This document shows positions 16,459 through 25,407 of a stretch of 35,920 bases of DNA, piece after piece; position 1 is the first letter of the stretch, and every line of letters begins with the position of its first letter. The notes under the pieces were generated by a model that made no database searches, was not told the DNA's origin, and saw only the letters and a program-made list of their open reading frames with translations. The position numbers and the translations under genes were made by a program. Source of the stretch: Paenibacillus sp. MSJ-34 (GTDB lineage Bacteria; Bacillota; Bacilli; Paenibacillales; Paenibacillaceae); NCBI RefSeq assembly GCF_018918005.1, contig NZ_JAHLPR010000055.1, forward strand, positions 1-35,920, given 5' to 3'.

Positions 16459-16765
16459 TCTGCCGCTCTTCTTGCTCCCTGTCATGACCTTGTTCGGTGC
16501 GCTGGGCAGCGTCTTCTTCAAAAAGTTCTCGCTTCATCGCAAGATCGTCACCTTGTTAATTGGCTGTATGTTCTACGGGCTAGGCGCCCTTCTCAATATT
16601 TATTTGCTGAGAGAGCTTCCCTATACTGTCGTGATGCCCGCCAACGCGCTCACCTTTATTTGGGCCTTGCTGCTCGCCAAATGGGTTTTCAAAGAAACGA
16701 TCGGCATGTTCAAAATTGCCGGCGTCGCCTGCATCGTTTCAGGGCTGCTCTTATTAATTCTATAA
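16448..16765 (+). CDS. SMR/EamA-type half-transporter, candidate lipid-sugar flippase subunit 2
   Basis: The 105-residue, four-helix protein has LRELPYTVVMPANALTFIWA and WVFKETIGMFK, matching its neighbour in layout but not closely in sequence. This fits an antiparallel heterodimer such as ArnE/ArnF. The overlap with the preceding gene suggests equal, coupled translation. A general drug-efflux role is possible, but the operon argues for transport of a lipid-linked sugar. Confidence 0.75.
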   Translation: MISNLPLFLLPVMTLFGALGSVFFKKFSLHRKIVTLLIGCMFYGLGALLNIYLLRELPYTVVMPANALTFIWALLLAKWVFKETIGMFKIAGVACIVSGLLLLIL

Positions 16766-16793
16766 AAAAAACTTTCTACGATGGGTGGTAACG

Positions 16794-18110
16794 ATGAAAT
16801 TTCTCGGATACTTGCTGCGGAACAGACAAGATAACTACAAAGCGTTAGCGTTATTCGTCGCGCTTACTGTGTTCTATATCGCGATGGATCTTCCGTTCCT
16901 GGCGTTCATCAAGGACAATGCGGCGGTATTGGCGGAGCATAATCCGTTCTACGGGGCGCCGTTTATGCTGAATTTGTTCAACTTCGATCCGTCCATGTAT
17001 TATGGGTATTACAATATTTCGATCATTCATCCGCTAATGAACTTTCTGGCCGGTTCGCTCGCCTATATCGCTTCCCATTGGGGAGGCAATCTGTTTTTTC
17101 TCGTGCTGCAATCGGCCGTCAACGCGCTTGGCGCGGTGCTGATCTATTATTACTTGCGCAACAGCGAAGCGGGCAATGTACTGGCGATCGGGTTTGCCGC
17201 GTTTTTCGGCATCAGCTCGTATAATTTGTTTACGGCCATGATCCCCGACTCTTATCCCTACGTGCAATGGATGCTCATTTGGTCCGTCCTTTATTTTCAA
17301 TACAGCCGGGAATCAGCAGCTCCAACCATCCGAACGGGCCCATACGCATCGCTGGCCTTCGTCAACTTTGCCATGACCTCGACGAATATCGTGCCGTTAA
17401 CGGGCGCTATGCTCTTCAACGGCATCGCCCGCCGCGACAAGCGGACGTTCAAAGCCTTCGGTTCGGTTGTTGCCGTCGCCCTGCTGCTGGTCGTCGCGTT
17501 TACGGCGCTGCAATGGCTCGTCTTTGACGGGCGTTCCTGGGTTACCAGTTGGACGGCTACCTTGGCTAGTGGCGGCCTCAGCTATGTCGCTCCGTTCTCG
17601 TTCGTCAATCATTGGCAGGCCTTCTATATGCTTGGCGTCAGCCCTGTGCTCACGCCGGATGTCGCGATGATCGATCCGGGGATTGTCGCCGTTGCAACTG
17701 ATCTGGCTCGTCCCTACCCTTTTTACGTGCATATGATAGGCGCTGCTCTATTGATTCTGGCTTTGCTCGGGTTCATCCGGGGAATCAAGACGCGGGAAGC
17801 GTGGGTGCTGGCATCTTTTATTATATTCGCCCTGCTGCTGCATATCGTCGTCGGTTTCGGTCTAAGAGCGTTCAAGTATGATATGTATTTGTACGCCGGC
17901 CACTTCCTTTTCGCCATCTTCCTGCTTGGTGCAACATTCATCAACCGGTTGAAAGGCGGAATCGCCAAAACGGCGCTGCTCGTCCTCATTCTATTGTTCG
18001 CACTGGCCACACTGGGCAACAACATCGTCAAACATGGCGAAGCGCTGCATCACATCAAGCAAGCGTATACGGATCTGCAACTAGAAAGCGCCGCTCGGCC
18101 GGAACCATGA
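16794..18110 (+). CDS. polytopic membrane protein, candidate GT-C glycosyltransferase
   Basis: The 438-residue protein has about ten to eleven membrane helices. The first outside loop contains acidic residues (IAMDLPFLAF, LFNFDPSMYYG) where GT-C enzymes have catalytic Asp/Glu. I do not recognise a named family. As last gene of an operon that appears to make and flip a polyprenyl-phosphate pentose, it is the natural candidate to transfer the sugar to a surface acceptor. The ATG at 16794 has GGGTGG seven bases upstream and is preferred to a GTG at 16785. The C-terminal tail is short and cytoplasmic or external with a helical HHIKQAYTDLQLE segment. Confidence 0.6.
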   Translation: MKFLGYLLRNRQDNYKALALFVALTVFYIAMDLPFLAFIKDNAAVLAEHNPFYGAPFMLNLFNFDPSMYYGYYNISIIHPLMNFLAGSLAYIASHWGGNLFFLVLQSAVNALGAVLIYYYLRNSEAGNVLAIGFAAFFGISSYNLFTAMIPDSYPYVQWMLIWSVLYFQYSRESAAPTIRTGPYASLAFVNFAMTSTNIVPLTGAMLFNGIARRDKRTFKAFGSVVAVALLLVVAFTALQWLVFDGRSWVTSWTATLASGGLSYVAPFSFVNHWQAFYMLGVSPVLTPDVAMIDPGIVAVATDLARPYPFYVHMIGAALLILALLGFIRGIKTREAWVLASFIIFALLLHIVVGFGLRAFKYDMYLYAGHFLFAIFLLGATFINRLKGGIAKTALLVLILLFALATLGNNIVKHGEALHHIKQAYTDLQLESAARPEP

Positions 18111-18580
18111 TCTTTCCGGCTCGGCCAGGCTAGGGTGAGCATTTGTTGTTCCCAAGCCGATTTGGGTAATCGTTCTCCTCCTTTTGCCGAAATCCCCTTC
18201 GTTCAGAAAGGTCGGTTGCTTGCGGTCTGACCGCAATTCGATAGCCGGGTCAGTCCGGAGCGATTCCCTGCCCTTGGAACCCGTTGGTCTTGTCGCCGAT
18301 GCCGATACGTTTCATCAAAGCCGTCGCATACTGGTAAGTAACGCCCTTGTTTCGTTTCATTATTTTGCTTGATATGTAAATTTGTTCAATCCAGTAGTAG
18401 GCAGTCCCATGATTCGTACCTTAACCGACTGAGCGAGAGGGATATCGACAGAAGGCTTCATAAAGAGTTACGATGATAGGCCGAATCGCAAAAAGGAACC
18501 GACGCGTTCGAATTAAACAGCCCACCCTCCCCAAGCAAAAACCGCCCTCCTATCGGAGGACGTCGATCGAGTCGCCAAGC
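18111..18580. other. gene-poor gap between two minus/plus units
   Basis: No convincing gene is seen in 470 bases. A 36-codon minus-strand frame (18360-18250, starting MKRNKGVTYQYATALMKRIG) reads like protein but has no ribosome site and may be a remnant. TTGCGGTC-t-GACCGCAA (18220-18236) is a perfect 17-base palindrome without a T-run. The right end carries the weak hairpin described next. Confidence 0.4.
18537..18559 (-). terminator. weak terminator after the sugar-permease genes
   Basis: On the minus strand CCTCC-gata-GGAGG is followed by GCGG and TTTTT, about 20 bases after the permease stop codon. The short stem and four-base gap before the T-run make it a weak call. Confidence 0.35.
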
Positions 18581-19423
18581 TCACCCTTTAATGCCGGACA
18601 TGGTAATGCCGCGGACATAGTATTTTTGCAAGAAGACGAACAGGATCAGGATCGGGATCGAGCTAACGGTGTCGGCGGCCAGAATTCGGCCCCATTCCGT
18701 CACCTGGGCGTTGGAGAACGCCGCGATCGCGACTTGCAGCATTTGTTTGTCCTGGTCGTTAATGACAACGAGCGGCCACAGGTAAGAATCCCATTGGCCC
18801 AGGAACGTGATGATCGCCAGGGTCACAAGCGCCGGCACGGAGGCGGGCAAGACGATTTGCCGATAAATGCCGAACCAGGACGCCCCGTCAATCCGCCCGG
18901 CTTCCAGCAGCTCGCGCGGAATATCGGAGAAGAACTGGACGAGCAGAAAAACGCTGAACACCGAGACGATCGCCGGCACGATCAAGGCGGTATACGTATC
19001 GATCCACCCGAAACGGTTCACGGTCAAATACGTGGGAACGAGCGTCACCTCGCCCGGAATGACAAGCGCCGAGAGGAACACGGCGAAGATGATTTTCTTG
19101 AACCGGAATTTCATTTTGGCGAAAGCGAAGGCGGCCAGCGAGTTGAAAAATAGCGACAACAATGTTACGGGCGCCGCCACCGTCAGCGTGTTGGCGATGA
19201 AACGCCCGAAAGGCTTGACCGCGTCGGTGAAGATGGCCCTGTAGTTGTCCAGCGTCCACTGGACCGGAATCAAAGTCCTCCATTCCAACTCGCTTGAGTA
19301 CCGGAAAATTTCCTCATGGCTGCGAAACGAGCCGAGAATCATCCAGACGATCGGCAGCAGCGCGACAAAAGCCAACACGGCCATGACCAGCAGCTTTGCC
19401 GCGCGCAACAGTCCTTGATTCAT
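18581..19423 (-). CDS. sugar ABC transporter permease, MalG/LacG type (CUT1)
   Basis: The 280-residue protein has six membrane helices and the conserved permease loop ELLEAGRIDGASWFGIYRQIVLP, which contacts the shared ATPase. It is the inner-subunit partner (MalG-like) of the permease encoded just upstream, 12 bases away. Importers of this class bring in oligosaccharides. No ATPase gene is in the cluster, as is usual in Firmicutes where an MsmX/UgpC-type ATPase serves several importers. Last gene of the HK-RR-binding protein-permease series. Confidence 0.92.
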   Translation of the reverse strand: MNQGLLRAAKLLVMAVLAFVALLPIVWMILGSFRSHEEIFRYSSELEWRTLIPVQWTLDNYRAIFTDAVKPFGRFIANTLTVAAPVTLLSLFFNSLAAFAFAKMKFRFKKIIFAVFLSALVIPGEVTLVPTYLTVNRFGWIDTYTALIVPAIVSVFSVFLLVQFFSDIPRELLEAGRIDGASWFGIYRQIVLPASVPALVTLAIITFLGQWDSYLWPLVVINDQDKQMLQVAIAAFSNAQVTEWGRILAADTVSSIPILILFVFLQKYYVRGITMSGIKG

Positions 19424-19435
19424 AAGTCTCCCCCC

Positions 19436-20347
19436 CTACGATTCGTCGTCCGATTTGAAAAACTTCATCTGAAAGATCGAGATGCATAACACAATCAGGA
19501 ACAGAATCATCGCAGCCGCCGTGGCGTACCCCATTCGCAACTGGTCGAACGCCTGATTGACGATAAAATAGGTGGCCGTCGTGGTGGAACCCGCCGGTCC
19601 CCCGTTCGTCAAAATGAAGATCGGCCCCGATATTTTGATCGCGTCGATCGTCGTAATGATGACGACGAAAGCCGTCGTCTTGCGCAGCAGCGGCAACGTA
19701 ATTCTGAGGAAAATCGCCGCCTTCGTCGCCCCGTCCACCTGAGCCGCTTCGTAGACATCCTTCGGAATATTGGCGAGTCCGGCCAAGAAGATGATCATGA
19801 AAAATCCCGCCGCCTTCCACATCCCCAGAATCATGACACCATACATCGCGACGCTCGGATCGGACAGGAAGCTAACTGTCGGAAGCCCGAGCCATTTCAG
19901 GACCCCGTTCAACAATCCGAAATCTTGATTGTACAATAGTCGAAACACGGTGGAGGCGACGCCGACCGCGATAATGACCGGCAAAAAATACATCGTGCGG
20001 AACAAACCGCTGTACCACGCCGTCTTCTGCACCAGCAGCGCAAGGCCGAGCGCAATCGCGGTCTGTACCGGAATGACGACGATCGCGAAATGGAACGAGT
20101 GAACGAGGCTGTCCAGAAACTGGCGGTCTTTGAACAGTTCGATATAATTATCCAGCCCGATAAAATAGGAATTCGGACTGATCAGGTTAAAGTCCTGAAA
20201 GCTGACGATCAGCGCGGATATCATCGGGTAAAACGTAAAAACGGCTAGACTGGCGACAGCGGGGATAATAAACAGATAAGCGGACCATTCCTCCTGCCGT
20301 TGATAAGAAAACATGCGCGGCGATCCTGCTCTTCTCGTCGTACGCAC
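19436..20347 (-). CDS. sugar ABC transporter permease, MalF/UgpA type (CUT1)
   Basis: The product has 303 residues if translation starts at the GTG at 20347, which has GAGAGGAGG eight bases upstream; a longer frame to 20392 lacks a ribosome site. It has six membrane helices and the EAA loop VYEAAQVDGATKAAIFLRI, plus the family's SGPIFILTNGGP segment. It pairs with the MalG-type permease to form the channel. It lies about 95 bases after the binding-protein gene, a gap common where the binding protein is made in excess. Confidence 0.92.
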   Translation of the reverse strand: MRTTRRAGSPRMFSYQRQEEWSAYLFIIPAVASLAVFTFYPMISALIVSFQDFNLISPNSYFIGLDNYIELFKDRQFLDSLVHSFHFAIVVIPVQTAIALGLALLVQKTAWYSGLFRTMYFLPVIIAVGVASTVFRLLYNQDFGLLNGVLKWLGLPTVSFLSDPSVAMYGVMILGMWKAAGFFMIIFLAGLANIPKDVYEAAQVDGATKAAIFLRITLPLLRKTTAFVVIITTIDAIKISGPIFILTNGGPAGSTTTATYFIVNQAFDQLRMGYATAAAMILFLIVLCISIFQMKFFKSDDES

Positions 20348-20442
20348 GGCAAACCTCCTCTCTCGAACGTTCGACAGGGGAACGCTTGGCATTCGAACTT
20401 CGCATTCGGCTAAGCCCTCCCCTTACGAACTCAAACTTCTCT

Positions 20443-21783
20443 CTACTTCACGTTGGCAATCGCTTTATCGATTTTATCCACTGCCGTGGTCAGCGCATCG
20501 TCGACATTGCGGTTGCCCAGAACGATCGCGTCGAACATTTCGGTGATCGCTTTGCTGATCGCCGGATACGCCGGCGATACCGGGCGCGGTCTGGCGTACG
20601 TTGACGACTGCTTCACCCAAATGTTAAGCGGATATTCCTGCAGCTCCGGGAACGCATCCGCTACCGACAGGCGGGCGGGAAGATTCTTCGTCTCCTTGTA
20701 CCATACCTTGGCTCCTTCCTTGCCCGTAACCCAATTGACAAACTTCCACGCTTCCTTCGGATGCTTCGATTGCTTCGTGATCGCCATATTCCAGCTGCCC
20801 ATCGGCGTCACTTGCTCCTTGTCTTTCCAGAGCGGCGCCACGGCCCAATCCTTGAAATTCGGGAAATGGCTTTCGAGATACGGCAGATGCCAAGGGCCGT
20901 TCATCATGATGCCCATTTTGCCGGATTCGAACGCGTCGGGGGGAAGCTCCTTGGCGGCCACTTTCGAGTCGTTATACAATCCGTTGAAAAATTCCAGCGC
21001 CCGCTTGGCCTCCGGGGCATTCAAGTGCCCTTGGGCCGTCTTCCCGTCTTCGCTGAGAATATCGGCGCCCGCCTGCCACAGATACGTCATCTTGACGAAA
21101 GCCGAGCCCTCTCCCGGTCCCAGCCCCCATGCCGGGTCCCAACCGTAAACGCCCTTGGCGGGATTATTGATTTTCTTGGCGGCATCCAATACTTGCTCCC
21201 ATGTCCACGCTTCGTCCGGGTTTTGCGAAGGCAGCGGAATGCCCTGTTCTTCGAACAATTTCTTGTTATAGAACATCGCCACGCTGGCGTCGTTTAACGG
21301 AGCGGCCCATACCTTGCCGTTATACGTCAAGCTTTGCTGGACCGGCTTGGAGATATCGTCGAAATCGCCATCCTCCGCAAAATATTCGTCCAGCGGAACG
21401 ATCGCTTCCTGATGAGCGTACGAGGCGATAAACGGGCCGTCGATGCCCATAATGTCGGGCGCGCCTCCGCCGGCGAGCGCGGTGCGGATTTTCGTTTCAT
21501 AGTCGCTGTAAGGAATAATCTCCATCTTGACCGTAATATTCGGATTCTCTTGTTGAAAAGAGGCGATCAATTGCTTAAGCGCCTTGACCTCGGACTCGTT
21601 GTCGTGACGCCAATAGGTAATCGTGACTTTATCGTTTGAAGATCCTTTCGTCCCGTTCGCCTCTTCTGCGCCGTTCTCCTTCGTGCCCGCACCTTGGCCC
21701 GGACTGCCGGAACAGCCGGCGAGCAAGCCCAGAATTAGTACGGCGGCCATCGCCAGACTGAAGATATTTGCGGTTTTCTTCAT
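20443..21783 (-). CDS. sugar-binding lipoprotein of an ABC importer (family 1)
   Basis: The 446-residue protein begins with a lipoprotein signal (MKKTANIF..., lipobox LLAGCS), so it is anchored outside the membrane. The N-lobe shows the family-1 start TITYWRHDNESEVKALKQLI and GGGAPDIMGID; later VTPMGSWNMAITKQSKHPKEA and YPAISKA are typical of UgpB/MalE-like proteins. It captures the sugar for the two permeases downstream. It starts 45 bases after the response-regulator gene, so it is likely in the same transcript and under its control. The ligand is not visible from sequence; context suggests a pentofuranose oligosaccharide. Confidence 0.92.
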   Translation of the reverse strand: MKKTANIFSLAMAAVLILGLLAGCSGSPGQGAGTKENGAEEANGTKGSSNDKVTITYWRHDNESEVKALKQLIASFQQENPNITVKMEIIPYSDYETKIRTALAGGGAPDIMGIDGPFIASYAHQEAIVPLDEYFAEDGDFDDISKPVQQSLTYNGKVWAAPLNDASVAMFYNKKLFEEQGIPLPSQNPDEAWTWEQVLDAAKKINNPAKGVYGWDPAWGLGPGEGSAFVKMTYLWQAGADILSEDGKTAQGHLNAPEAKRALEFFNGLYNDSKVAAKELPPDAFESGKMGIMMNGPWHLPYLESHFPNFKDWAVAPLWKDKEQVTPMGSWNMAITKQSKHPKEAWKFVNWVTGKEGAKVWYKETKNLPARLSVADAFPELQEYPLNIWVKQSSTYARPRPVSPAYPAISKAITEMFDAIVLGNRNVDDALTTAVDKIDKAIANVK

Positions 21784-21828
21784 ATGCGTCCCCTTCCCTT
21801 CAAACCGTATTTGTATCAGGTAAACACA

Positions 21829-23490
21829 TCATATCATCCTGCGCCGGAGCGGATATTTGCTGTCTTTGGCAATTATGTTTTCATTTTTTTGGTTTTTTCG
21901 GTATTCCGCGGGACTCACGCCGAATTGCTTCTTGAAGGCGGTGCAAAAGTAACCGGTGTTGGTAAATCCTACTAGCGACGCGATATCGTGAATACGCAAA
22001 TCGCCGTTCCGCAACAGCCGCCCGGCATGCTTCATGCGGATGTCGAACAAGTACTGGCTGTAGGTTATCCCCGTTTGCCTATGGAACAAATCCGACAGAT
22101 AGGCGGCATTGATATAATATTTGTCGGCCAGCGCCGTCAGGCTCAACTCGCACCCGTAATTCTCCTCGATCTCGCGGCGGACCATGGCCACGATCTCTTC
22201 GCCGTTGGACGCTTTTTGCCGGCGAACGGCCTCCGCGATCGTTTGCCCGAAGCGGAGCAGCCGTTCCGCCGCCTCGTCGCAAGCGTCGAACGATCGCATA
22301 GCCGGACTGATTTCCCACAGCAACTCTTGAAACGGCTCATGCTCCAGTTGGAATTTCCTGGCCGCTGCATCGAAGACGAAAATCATCTTCACGACGGCGT
22401 AATAAAACGAATGCATCGATTGCCGCAAGCTCGGCGACAGCCATTCGGCGATAAGGCCGGGCAGCAACCGGGCTTCCCCTCTTTCCAGCGCCAAGCCCAG
22501 TTTGCGTTCCAATTGATCGGGTACGGCTCCCTCCTCTTCCGCTGGAACGGAGGAAGCGACGGACTTGCCGCCGTCCGGCCGGTTGCGGCTCCATGCCAAG
22601 AGGGCCGAGGCATAGCCGTCCTTCATGTCCGCAGGGCTCGAAATCCGCCGGCCGATTCCCGTTGCGGTATCGATTTGCAGGTAGCGGTTCGCCTCCCTCT
22701 GCACCGCAGCGGCGAAGCGGTTCGGATCCGAGGCGGGGGACGTCCCGGCCGGCGCCGGCCGCAGCAGGAAATGCATCATGGAAGGAAAGTTCATATCGTA
22801 GAAAGCGATCGCCTCCTGCTTATATTGCTCCGCGATTTCCCGGCATACCATCTGATAAGCGGTCCGCATCAAATCCGGCCGAAACGCGGATGCTCTCACT
22901 CTCTCCGGAATTCGCATCTCGACCGTTACGATGAAGGCGCACATGTCTTCGCCGATCCAATGCCGGAGACTCAGATGCTCGGCCCTTTCCATGACTTCGC
23001 GGATCGAAGGCGCGCCTTCTTTCGCCAATTGCAGAATGAACTGCTCCCGGATCAACCTCATACTTTTCGACAATTGCAAGTGCAGCCCGGCATCCGCCCT
23101 TTGTTGCCTCTTCTCCTCATCCAACGCCTCCTTCACCTTGACGATCACTTTCTCCAGTTCCTCGCCGATCACCGGTTTCAATAAATAATCGGCAGCCCCG
23201 CATTGCATGGCGCGCTTCACATACTGGAAATCGTCGTAACCGGACAGCACGACCAGCTTCGTTGCCCGGTGGGACGCGCTGCACGCGGCAAGCAGGTCGA
23301 GCCCGTTCATCACCGGCATTCGGATGTCCGTAATCAACAGCTCCACAGGTTGCTCCGCCAAGATGTCCAGCGCTTCTCTCCCGTTTCGCGCCTCGGCGCA
23401 TACGTCGAACCCGTACTGCCGCCAATTCGCCTTCAGCTTAAGCCCGTTCCGTATTTCATCGGCATCGTCAACAATCATAACCCGATACAT
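21829..23490 (-). CDS. response regulator, YesN-type with AraC DNA-binding domain
   Basis: The 553-residue protein has an N-terminal receiver (acid pair in MIVDDAD, phospho-acceptor D55 in LLITDIRMP, conserved Lys in LLKPVIGEEL), a long central region of about 300 residues, and two AraC helix-turn-helices at the C-terminus (YISDLFHRQTGITYSQYL and HDIASLVGFTNTGYFCTAFK). Such regulators activate the neighbouring importer genes in response to extracellular sugar. Its first codons overlap the end of the kinase gene by 23 bases. Confidence 0.93.
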   Translation of the reverse strand: MYRVMIVDDADEIRNGLKLKANWRQYGFDVCAEARNGREALDILAEQPVELLITDIRMPVMNGLDLLAACSASHRATKLVVLSGYDDFQYVKRAMQCGAADYLLKPVIGEELEKVIVKVKEALDEEKRQQRADAGLHLQLSKSMRLIREQFILQLAKEGAPSIREVMERAEHLSLRHWIGEDMCAFIVTVEMRIPERVRASAFRPDLMRTAYQMVCREIAEQYKQEAIAFYDMNFPSMMHFLLRPAPAGTSPASDPNRFAAAVQREANRYLQIDTATGIGRRISSPADMKDGYASALLAWSRNRPDGGKSVASSVPAEEEGAVPDQLERKLGLALERGEARLLPGLIAEWLSPSLRQSMHSFYYAVVKMIFVFDAAARKFQLEHEPFQELLWEISPAMRSFDACDEAAERLLRFGQTIAEAVRRQKASNGEEIVAMVRREIEENYGCELSLTALADKYYINAAYLSDLFHRQTGITYSQYLFDIRMKHAGRLLRNGDLRIHDIASLVGFTNTGYFCTAFKKQFGVSPAEYRKNQKNENIIAKDSKYPLRRRMI

Positions 23491-25276
23491 CGCAATCCCC
23501 TCCTTGAGGCAATTTCAACCGAATCGTCGTCCCCGCTCCCGGTTCCGACTCGATCTGCAAGCGAAACCCGTCGCCGTAGCACAATCTGCAACGCGCGATG
23601 ACGTTGCGCAGCCCGATCTTTCTCCCTTCGCTATTCAGAATATCTTGGCCGCGATCGGCGGCCGGCATATTCATCAGTTGCAGCGCAAGCTCCCGGCTCA
23701 TCCCGGGCCCGTTATCGCTTACCGCGATCGACAGGCCTCCGTCTTCCGGACGCACCGTCAGCGCGATCTCCACCTTTTCCGTATAATCCATGCTGTACTT
23801 GACTGCGTTCTCCACAAGCGGCTGCAAAATAAACTTCAACACCCGCGCCTGCGCTGCTCCCGTTTCGTCCCGGACCGACATATGAATGCGTTCCCCGTAT
23901 ACCTGCGTCAAAATGGCTGCATAGTACCGGACGTACTTCAATTCTTCTTGCAACGGCACGAACTCGCTGTCCAGCTTGAGCGAATACCGCAGCATCAAGC
24001 CGAGCGATTCCGTCACCTTCAACACGTCGCGATCGCGTCCCTGAACGGCGAGCGAGCCGATCGCTTCCAAAGTGTTATAGAGAAAATGGGGATTCATCTG
24101 CAGGAGAAGCGCTTTATACTCCGCATCCCTTCTACGGATCGTAAGCTCAACTTCGAGCTCGATATACTCCCTCAAGCGCGCGAGCATGCGACCGAACATC
24201 GAGATGACGAAATCGACTTCGCGGTAGCGCGAGGTCACGCCGGGCATGCGGTTCTCGGCTTTCGCCAAATCGCCCTTCTCCACCCAGCGCATGGAGGACG
24301 CCAATCTGGACAGGGGCTTGGCAATCCCCGCCGACAGCCAGTAGGCGGCCAGAACGGCCGCCAGGAACGATACCCCGCCGCAGAGAAGCGCCAGTCTTCG
24401 GATACCCGCGATTCTGCCGAACAGTTCCCCCTCCGAGACGACGCCGGCCAAGATCCAGCCCGCGGCGTCCAATTTGCGGTAAAACAATAAATAGGGCTCG
24501 CCCTTCCCGTCGACGATGCGGACGGTATCCCCGCCCTTCGCCATATGCGCCGTCTCGATTTCGCCCAATCCGCTTTGCAGAACAGGCAAATGTTGCGCCA
24601 AGTCTTGGCCCAGCACCGGCTTCCCGTCCGACTGCAGCAAATACACGCGCCCCGTATCGCCTAGGCGAATCTGGTCGAGCGGCCTCTGTATTTGCTCCGT
24701 CGCGATATTTACTTTGATCAGGCCGACATTCGTCAACGTATCCAATTGGGTCAGCGGATGAATGTAACTATTGATTGGAAGCGTTCTCATGGAAATCGAC
24801 GGTTGATCTCTGTCATAGTGGGAAGGCGTCCACCGAACGCGATCTTGTTGATAGGCAACGTACCAGTCCTTCTGCGTATACTCGTCGTTAAATGACCAGA
24901 TGCCGTACCAATCCTCGAAAAAAACGGCCACCGATTCGATTTGCGAATGGTTGCTGGAAATCGCGGATAAATACTGCTGCATCTTCATATTGCTCGCGAA
25001 CTCCGTCTGCGAAGCGCGCTTGCGCTCTTGTTGCAAGACAATCCAATCCTGTGCCGTTTCGCTGGCCAATACCTGTTCGGCGACTTCCTCTGCGCGGCCG
25101 GTCAAGGAATTGACGTATTCCGCATATTGATTCATTGTTTGCGAAGTGGAGACGCGAATCAATTTGCCGATGACGTCGGTCGAGACGTTGATCACGATTC
25201 CGATGATCGCGACGAGCGGAATCATGAGGAGCACGGAAAACATTATAATGAGGCGGGCCCGCAACGAATGGAACAT
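23468..25276 (-). CDS. sensor histidine kinase, YesM type
   Basis: The 602-residue membrane kinase has TM1 (about 9-29), a large extracellular sensing region (30-290, dCACHE-like), TM2 (about 293-313), HAMP, then a His_kinase domain with the phospho-acceptor motif LLLQMNPHFLYNT (H397) and an ATPase domain with DNGPGMS. The start at 25276 follows GGGAGGA nine bases upstream; an in-frame earlier start has none. It is coupled by overlap to its regulator gene. The extracellular sensor suggests the sugar, or sugar-loaded binding protein, is detected outside. Confidence 0.93.
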   Translation of the reverse strand: MFHSLRARLIIMFSVLLMIPLVAIIGIVINVSTDVIGKLIRVSTSQTMNQYAEYVNSLTGRAEEVAEQVLASETAQDWIVLQQERKRASQTEFASNMKMQQYLSAISSNHSQIESVAVFFEDWYGIWSFNDEYTQKDWYVAYQQDRVRWTPSHYDRDQPSISMRTLPINSYIHPLTQLDTLTNVGLIKVNIATEQIQRPLDQIRLGDTGRVYLLQSDGKPVLGQDLAQHLPVLQSGLGEIETAHMAKGGDTVRIVDGKGEPYLLFYRKLDAAGWILAGVVSEGELFGRIAGIRRLALLCGGVSFLAAVLAAYWLSAGIAKPLSRLASSMRWVEKGDLAKAENRMPGVTSRYREVDFVISMFGRMLARLREYIELEVELTIRRRDAEYKALLLQMNPHFLYNTLEAIGSLAVQGRDRDVLKVTESLGLMLRYSLKLDSEFVPLQEELKYVRYYAAILTQVYGERIHMSVRDETGAAQARVLKFILQPLVENAVKYSMDYTEKVEIALTVRPEDGGLSIAVSDNGPGMSRELALQLMNMPAADRGQDILNSEGRKIGLRNVIARCRLCYGDGFRLQIESEPGAGTTIRLKLPQGGDCDVSGYDC

Positions 25277-25338
25277 AATCGGATTCCTCCCTTCCTTGTG
25301 TGCATGGCACTTACCGTCCATTGGGCGGAAATGAGGAA

Positions 25339-25396
25339 GCGAGGGCTTCCGTCGCCCCGAGGTACAATCCCGCCAGGCGATGAGCGAAGCCCCCGC
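25339..25396 (-). promoter_or_regulatory. GC-rich hairpin between the GH172 and kinase genes
   Basis: GCG-a-GGGCTTC (25339-25349) pairs with GAAGCCC-c-CGC (25386-25396). No T-run follows on the minus strand, so full termination is unlikely. In a common transcript it could act as an RNA-processing or stability element that sets the ratio of the enzyme to the sensor. Confidence 0.35.
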
Positions 25397-25407
25397 AATG
25401 TATGATC

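Noticed and set aside
18250-18360. 36-codon minus-strand frame starting MKRNKGVTYQYATAL
   Set aside because: Protein-like but with no ribosome site or flanking coding sequence; mentioned only within the gap entry.
21988-24490. Long plus-strand open frames opposite the two-component genes
   Set aside because: Shadows of GC-rich codons on the minus-strand kinase and regulator genes, without ribosome sites or domains.
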